From Palsa-459 sp035510855 (GTDB lineage: Bacteria; Actinomycetota; Acidimicrobiia; Acidimicrobiales; RAAP-2), in the NCBI GenBank assembly GCA_035510855.1, contig DATKGG010000075.1:1-20331 (forward strand): a stretch of DNA of 20,331 nt, given 5' to 3'. The position numbers and the translations under genes are program-made. Below the pieces are notes generated by a model. It saw nothing but the letters and a program-made list of their open reading frames with translations, had not been told where the DNA came from and did no database searches. Positions 15,990-20,331 of this stretch are shown here, piece by piece (the stretch's first letter is position 1; each line of letters starts with the position of its first letter).

Positions 15990-16866
15990 GCACGCGCCGT
16001 CGGAAGTTGCGAAGGCCGACGGTCAAAAAGACCGTGCAGAACCCCACCAGCACCGGATAGATGATGTAGAGGTGCATGTGCGGCACGTTCGTGAAGGCCG
16101 CGCGCATTCCCTCGTTCACGTAGATGAGCGGGTTCACGAGCACGATCGTCTGGAGCCAGTGCCAGTGGCCGACGGTGACCGGCGCGAGCCTGGTCCACTG
16201 GTAGTAGGTGCCGCCCAAGAAGGTGATCGGCAGCACGACGAAGCCGAACATGAGCCCGATGTTGCGCGGCTCGAAGCTCGTGCCGAGCACGAGCCCGAGC
16301 GCGGACATCGCGACGCACGACAGCGGGACCACGGTGAGCACGACCCACCAGTGGAGGTTCACCTGGGCCTCGACGCCCGCAGCATGGACGACCGAGGCGA
16401 TCGGGAGCACGATGAGAGCCGACAGGATCCCTTGGACCGACCCCGAGAGGACCTTGGCGATCGCGACGAGCCAGATTGGGCACGGTGCTTGGACCCGGTC
16501 CTCGATCTCGCGCGTGAACCCGAACTCCTGGGACATCTGCAGGGCAACCGACTGGACGCCCTGGAACATGATCGAGATGCCGACCACCCCGGCCACGAGC
16601 ACCGTCGCGAACGCCGACGGTCCGCCGGTCGAGTGCGTGCTGCCCACGGCCTGGCCGATCTTGGGGAAGACGAAGAGGAACACGAAGCACAAGAGGAACG
16701 GCTGGATGACCGTGCGAAGCACGAACTCCCAGAAGTTCTTGCGGAGCACCACGAGGTCGCGGAGCAGGAGCGCGCCGAGGGCGGTGCGGCTCGCGGCGAA
16801 CGCCGTGCGGGTCACCCCTTGGACCTCGATGCGACGATCGGCCACGGGCGCGGTTGCAGCAGTCAT
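15982..16866 (-). CDS. ABC-2 type transporter permease (DrrB-like)
   Basis: This 294-residue membrane protein has a cytosolic N-terminal stretch and about six membrane segments (roughly 51-68, 85-108, 133-158, 172-195, 200-220, 266-285). Two family features are visible: FTREIEDRVQAPCPIWLVAIAK before the third segment, a likely coupling helix, and the ABC-2 motif VNPLIYVNEGMRAA near 244-257. It pairs with the ATPase encoded just upstream; stop and ATG share one base (TGATG). Such exporters move drugs, lipids or polysaccharides out of the cell, and the substrate cannot be told here. The gene ends inside the convergent hydrolase gene, sharing 8 bp. Confidence 0.92.
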   Translation of the reverse strand: MTAATAPVADRRIEVQGVTRTAFAASRTALGALLLRDLVVLRKNFWEFVLRTVIQPFLLCFVFLFVFPKIGQAVGSTHSTGGPSAFATVLVAGVVGISIMFQGVQSVALQMSQEFGFTREIEDRVQAPCPIWLVAIAKVLSGSVQGILSALIVLPIASVVHAAGVEAQVNLHWWVVLTVVPLSCVAMSALGLVLGTSFEPRNIGLMFGFVVLPITFLGGTYYQWTRLAPVTVGHWHWLQTIVLVNPLIYVNEGMRAAFTNVPHMHLYIIYPVLVGFCTVFLTVGLRNFRRRVLS

Positions 16867-17822
16867 CAGTCGCGAAGCTCCTTGCCGGTGAGGTTGATGA
16901 AGACGGTCTCCAGGCTTGGCTCGGCGAGCGAGAGGTCTTCGACGTCGAAGCCCCCCACCTCGGCGGCCGCGACGCAGCGCGCGAGCAGCCGGTCATTGCC
17001 CTGGACGTGCAGCTCGACGCCGTGCTCGGTCACCCTTGTCCTCGTCACGCCGTCGAGTGCCGCCTCGAGGCACGCGGCGAGGGCCGCCTGGTCGCCGCTC
17101 GCCTTCACCGTCACGATCGTGTCGACGCCGACGCTGCGCTTCAAGCCCTCGGGAGTGTCGAGAGCGAGGATCCGGCCGTGGTCCATGATCGCGACGCGCT
17201 CGCACAGCTGGTCGGCCTCTTCCATGTAGTGCGTCGTGAGCAGGATCGTCTGTCCCTGGGCGTGCAGCTCGCGCAGGATGTCCCACAGGGCGAGCCGGCT
17301 CTGGGGGTCGAGGCCCGCGGTCGGCTCGTCCATGAAGAGGACCGCCGGATAGTGGAAGATCGAGCGTGCGACCATGAGGCGCTGGGCCATCCCCCCCGAC
17401 AGCGCGTAGACCGAGGCCTTCGCCCACTTGGACAGCTGGAACTGCTCGAGCAGCTCGTCGGACCTGCGACGCGAGGCCGCTGCCCCGATGCCGAACAGCC
17501 GCCCGTGGAAGTAGAGGTTCTCCCAGACGGTGAGCTGGCGGTCGAGCGTGTTGGTCTGGGAGACCACCCCCACGGCCTGCTTGGCGAGCGTCGGGTGCGC
17601 GACGATGTCGACGCCCGCGACGTGGGCAGACCCCGATGTCGGGATCACCCGCGTGGTCAGCATCCCCGCGGTCGTCGTCTTACCCGCGCCATTCGGGCCG
17701 AGCAGCCCGAAGATCTCTCCTCTGTCGACCGACAGGTTGAGCTCGTCCACCGCCCGGAAGTCAGCACCTGGGTAGACCTTGGTGAGCGCGGACGTGCGGA
17801 TGACCGCGTCGATGGCGGTCAC
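16866..17822 (-). CDS. ABC transporter ATP-binding protein (DrrA-like)
   Basis: This 318-residue ATPase energises the permease. Walker A GPNGAGKT (42-49), the Q-loop at Gln89, signature LSGGM (141-145), Walker B VLFMDEP (161-167) and the switch His198 (TTHYMEEAD) are intact. The roughly 90-residue C-terminal extension, ending with EPSLETVFINLTGKELRD, is typical of DrrA/daunorubicin-resistance-type exporters. The start GTG lies 13 nt after the methyltransferase stop, so the three genes probably form one unit. The family includes antibiotic exporters but also housekeeping lipid and sugar exporters, so resistance is only one possibility. Confidence 0.94.
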   Translation of the reverse strand: MTAIDAVIRTSALTKVYPGADFRAVDELNLSVDRGEIFGLLGPNGAGKTTTAGMLTTRVIPTSGSAHVAGVDIVAHPTLAKQAVGVVSQTNTLDRQLTVWENLYFHGRLFGIGAAASRRRSDELLEQFQLSKWAKASVYALSGGMAQRLMVARSIFHYPAVLFMDEPTAGLDPQSRLALWDILRELHAQGQTILLTTHYMEEADQLCERVAIMDHGRILALDTPEGLKRSVGVDTIVTVKASGDQAALAACLEAALDGVTRTRVTEHGVELHVQGNDRLLARCVAAAEVGGFDVEDLSLAEPSLETVFINLTGKELRD

Positions 17823-17835
17823 GCGCGCAAGCTGC

Positions 17836-18669
17836 TCACGCTGGCGCCATTGCCGACACGATCGCGAACGCCGTCGGGACCTCGTAGGTCGCGTCGTCGA
17901 CCTGGAACTGGCTCAGGTACTCGTCGACGAGCTGACGGGCGCGGGCGAATTGCTCGTCGTTGATGCCCACCATCCGCAACTGGCTGTCGTCGGCGATCGC
18001 GTCGCGCGACACGGTCGTCCTCGACCGCACCTCGGTGCAGTCCACGTCTGCCCAACCCGCCGCGGCGAGAAGCGTGGCGACCTCGTCGAGGTCCGCGAGC
18101 GCGAAGGGGCCCGTCGTGTGCTTGCCCGGTGCGGGCGGGGGCGGAGGATCAACGAACTCGGAGAGCACCGGGCCGAGGAACCAGGGATTATCACGCACGG
18201 CGAGCCAGCTCGCGAAGTAGAACCGCGCCTCGGCGACCACGTTCTCGCGGATGCTCGCGAACGCGGTCGTTGGCTCGTCGAAGAACATGACGCCGAACTG
18301 GCTCATCGCGGCGTCGAAAAGGCCACCCTCGACGCGATCGACCTGCACGTCGGCGATGAGGAACCGCACGTTCGCGACTTGCTCGTCTGCAGCGCGGAGC
18401 CTCGCGAACGCCGTCAGCGCCACCGAGACGTCCGCGCCGACGACGAGCCCGCTCGGCGCGGTCCGACGTGCGACCTCGAGCGTGGTCGCGCCCGCGCCGC
18501 TCCCGACGTCGAGGATTCGCTCGCCATCTTGCGGCAAGAGTGCGTCGAGGAGCGGACCCGTCGCCGCGTTGGTCAGCTCTTCACGCCTGGGCCACGTCTC
18601 GGTCCACTGCTCGTCGTTCCAGCGCCGGCGCTCGGACTCGTTGACTCCGTCGTGGTGTGAACTCGACAC
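17836..18669 (-). CDS. SAM-dependent class I methyltransferase
   Basis: This 277-residue methyltransferase has glycine-rich SAM motif I, ILDVGSGAGATT (about 52-63). It is followed by VVGADVSVALTAFARLRA (motif II, acidic residue) and FLIADVQVDRVEGGLFDAAMSQFGVMFF (motif III region). This is the small-molecule (UbiE/Methyltransf_11/25) arrangement. The GTG at 18669 is preceded by GGGAGG; the open frame upstream to 18825 has no family-like sequence. It is the first gene of the cluster with the ABC exporter genes. The substrate is unknown. A polyproline run (residues about 197-202, DPPPPPAP) is unusual for such an enzyme. Co-location with an exporter suggests modification of an exported metabolite, but this is inference. 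Confidence 0.9.
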   Translation of the reverse strand: MSSSHHDGVNESERRRWNDEQWTETWPRREELTNAATGPLLDALLPQDGERILDVGSGAGATTLEVARRTAPSGLVVGADVSVALTAFARLRAADEQVANVRFLIADVQVDRVEGGLFDAAMSQFGVMFFDEPTTAFASIRENVVAEARFYFASWLAVRDNPWFLGPVLSEFVDPPPPPAPGKHTTGPFALADLDEVATLLAAAGWADVDCTEVRSRTTVSRDAIADDSQLRMVGINDEQFARARQLVDEYLSQFQVDDATYEVPTAFAIVSAMAPA

Positions 18670-19024
18670 ACCGCCTCCCTCGGATCGCTGGGCACCGGCG
18701 GACCTGCGACATCGACGCCCCCGTGCACCCCCGGCGGTGCCGACTCTAGGGAGCGTGGCGGGCACGCCGGGAACATCGTGGATAGGACGGTCCGCTGGGT
18801 CCCGGCTCAGAGGGCATCCGAGCAACCTTCAACCGTACCGTGGACACTCGCAGGCGAATGGCCGGCGGTGGGTGCATGCGGTTTATCAAATTCAATTATG
18901 TTGCGGTCCTAATCGCAATCAGATTCGATTATGTTGCGCACACACGGTCACACCGAGGTCGGAGGATCAGGCAGGTGGGGATCCAACGTAACGGTGGGCG
19001 AGCGTCGAGACGCTGGTAGCGAGC
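18670..19024. other. Gene-free divergent region before the ATP-grasp gene
   Basis: This 355-nt gap lies between the methyltransferase start (minus strand) and the ATP-grasp start (plus strand). It holds the methyltransferase ribosome-binding site at about 18672-18680, an AT-rich island at about 18881-18935 containing a 21-bp near-direct repeat, and otherwise GC-rich sequence without a convincing gene. An in-frame TAA at 18989 limits the ATP-grasp start. On the minus strand CATAAT occurs twice (18900-18895 and 18933-18928) and could serve as -10 boxes, but no good -35 was found. Confidence 0.7.
18885..18938. repeat. 21-bp near-direct repeat, two copies 33 bp apart
   Basis: Copies at 18885-18905 and 18918-18938 match at 19 of 21 positions, sharing the core ATTATGTTGCG. 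The 33-bp period is close to three helical turns. Between them, TTGCG (18901-18905) and CGCAA (18914-18918) form an inverted repeat. The whole block is markedly AT-rich against its GC-rich surroundings. Two operator sites, a recombinase site or a repeat remnant are all possible. Confidence 0.7.
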
Positions 19025-20331
19025 ATGGTCGCGCCACGCGTGCCGGCAACACTGGCGAACGTCGACACCAGCACGCCGGTTGTCGTTCTCAAGTTCGATC
19101 GCAACGTGCTGCACCACGGCGGGCTCGGCGTGATCAGGACCTTGGGCAGGCTCGGTGTGCCGGTGTACGGCATGCACGAGGGTCCGTTGGCGCCAGCGGC
19201 GCGTTCCAGGTACCTGCGAGGTCGCTGGTACTGGCAGCCGAGCGCCGAGGACACCGAGCGCGTGCACGCGGGACTGCGCCGCCTCGCCGAGCAGGTCGGC
19301 CAGCCCGCGGTCCTGATCGCCTCCGACGACGCCGGTGCGATCTTCCTCGCCGAGCATGGCGACGCGCTGCGGCAGTGGTTCCTCTTCCCGAACCCACCCT
19401 CGCACCTGCCGCGGCAGCTCGCGGGGAAGTACTCGATGTACTCGTTGTGCCAGGAGCTCGGGGTCCCCTGCCCGAGAGCGGTCGTGCCCACCTCGATGGA
19501 CGAGGCGCGGGCGTTCGCGGCCGACTCGGGATTCCCTGTCGTCGCGAAGCTCACGTCGCCGTGGCGCGATGGCAAAGGCGCCAGCGCGCGCAGCACGGTG
19601 ATCGTCCGCGACCTCCGCGAGCTCGAGGAGCTGTACGCGCTCGACGAGCGACGCCACGCGCAACGCATGCTCCAGGAGTACGTCCCGGGCGGTGACGGCG
19701 CGGACTGGTTCTTCCAGGGCTACTGCGACTCGTCGTCACGGTGCCATCCCGGGTTCACGGGCGTCAAGCAGCGGTCGTACCCGGCGCATGCCGGCCTCAC
19801 GAGTCTAGGCGTGTCAACCGAAAACGATCGTCTGCGCGCGCAGGCCAACGACCTCCTCGGGCGGATCGGGTACAGAGGGATCCTCGACCTCGACATCCGC
19901 TACGACGCGCGCGACGACCAGTACAAGCTGCTGGACTTCAACCCGCGCCTCGGCGCGCAGTTCCGCCTGTTCAGCAACACGGCGGGAGTGGACGTCGCGA
20001 TCGCGCAGTACCTCGACGCCACGGGGGCACCTATCCCGGAGGGCGAGCAGGTGAGCGGACGGCGGTTCGTCGTCGAGAACTACGACCCGATCAGCGCGCT
20101 GTCGTACTGGCGACACCACGAGCTCGACATCCGTTCCTGGGTGGCGTCGCTGCGCTCCGTCGACGAGGTCGCCTGGTTCGCCACAGACGACCTGCGACCA
20201 TTCGGTCTGATGTGCCTTTGGATGGCGTGGCGGCTCGCCACCCGTCCGTTCGCTCGCATCGCTTGGTCGGACCGCAGAGAACCGCGATTCGCCCCCGGGC
20301 GCGCGGCCGCGGGGGGCGCGGAGGCGCGACC
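19025..20331 (+). CDS. ATP-grasp domain protein (carboxylate-amine ligase-like), 3' end missing
   Basis: At least 435 residues are visible without a stop. After a short N-terminal extension, VVVLKFDRNVLHHGGLGVIRTLGRLGVPVYG (about 19-49) forms the first Rossmann-like part. PVVAKL (171-176) is the ATP-grasp lysine strand, MLQEYVPGGDGADWFFQGY (215-233) the adenine-binding part, and LDLDIRYDARDDQYKLLDFNPRLGAQFRLF (287-316) carries the metal-binding Asp/Asn. The active site is therefore complete. ATP-grasp enzymes join a carboxylate to an amine or thiol through an acyl phosphate; the substrates here are unknown. The ATG at 19025 is the first start after an in-frame TAA at 18989. The ribosome-binding site is weak. 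The 3' part beyond residue 385 has no recognised domain. Its neighbours beyond the window would show whether it belongs to a biosynthetic cluster. Confidence 0.88.
   Translation, partial: MVAPRVPATLANVDTSTPVVVLKFDRNVLHHGGLGVIRTLGRLGVPVYGMHEGPLAPAARSRYLRGRWYWQPSAEDTERVHAGLRRLAEQVGQPAVLIASDDAGAIFLAEHGDALRQWFLFPNPPSHLPRQLAGKYSMYSLCQELGVPCPRAVVPTSMDEARAFAADSGFPVVAKLTSPWRDGKGASARSTVIVRDLRELEELYALDERRHAQRMLQEYVPGGDGADWFFQGYCDSSSRCHPGFTGVKQRSYPAHAGLTSLGVSTENDRLRAQANDLLGRIGYRGILDLDIRYDARDDQYKLLDFNPRLGAQFRLFSNTAGVDVAIAQYLDATGAPIPEGEQVSGRRFVVENYDPISALSYWRHHELDIRSWVASLRSVDEVAWFATDDLRPFGLMCLWMAWRLATRPFARIAWSDRREPRFAPGRAAAGGAEAR

Noticed and set aside
18929..19668. Minus-strand open frames opposite the start of the ATP-grasp gene
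   Set aside because: They have no family-like motifs, and the plus strand encodes a full ATP-grasp domain across the same stretch.

Overview
The window looks like chromosome of a high-GC actinomycete (phylum Actinomycetota, possibly Acidimicrobiia). The reasons are strongly GC-biased third codon positions, many GTG starts, likely leaderless promoters, a DUF5679 protein, DrrA/DrrB-type ABC genes, and a gene order close to the conserved actinobacterial block tig-clpP-clpX-folC-ndk-mreBCD-mrdA-radical SAM pair-(rne). The class assignment is inference.

Positions 1-7432 (minus strand) hold a wall-elongation operon: mreB, mreC, mreD and mrdA (PBP2). It runs straight into a B12-type radical SAM gene (TIGR03960), its partner (TIGR03936/DUF2344) and the first 34 codons of a further gene, probably ribonuclease E/G by position. 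Most junctions are 4-nt ATGA/GTGA overlaps. A good promoter and a perfect GC-rich hairpin precede mreB. No rodA lies between mrdA and the radical SAM gene.

Positions 7561-8595 hold ndk with a near-leaderless promoter, followed by a broken conserved gene. One of its lesions is a clean 25-bp tandem duplication. Positions 8596-8886 hold no gene but several dyad structures. Positions 8887-14439 hold folC, clpX, one clpP, tig and a DinB-like maleylpyruvate isomerase family gene, all on the minus strand and tightly packed. They cover folate polyglutamylation, ATP-dependent proteolysis and nascent-chain folding.

Positions 14546-15989 (plus strand) hold a 51-residue zinc-ribbon protein (DUF5679), tRNA-Pro(TGG) with encoded CCA, hairpins flanking the tRNA, and a metallo-beta-lactamase-fold hydrolase. 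Positions 15982-18669 (minus strand) hold a methyltransferase, ABC ATPase and ABC permease cluster resembling drug or lipid exporters. Positions 18670-19024 are a gene-free divergent region with an AT-rich 21-bp near-direct repeat. From 19025 to the window end is an ATP-grasp ligase-like gene, open at its 3' end.

No CRISPR array, transposase, phage gene or complete defence system was seen. The most unusual items are the duplication-broken gene, the duplicated AT-rich element before the ATP-grasp gene, and the uncharacterised radical SAM pair fused transcriptionally to the elongasome operon without rodA.
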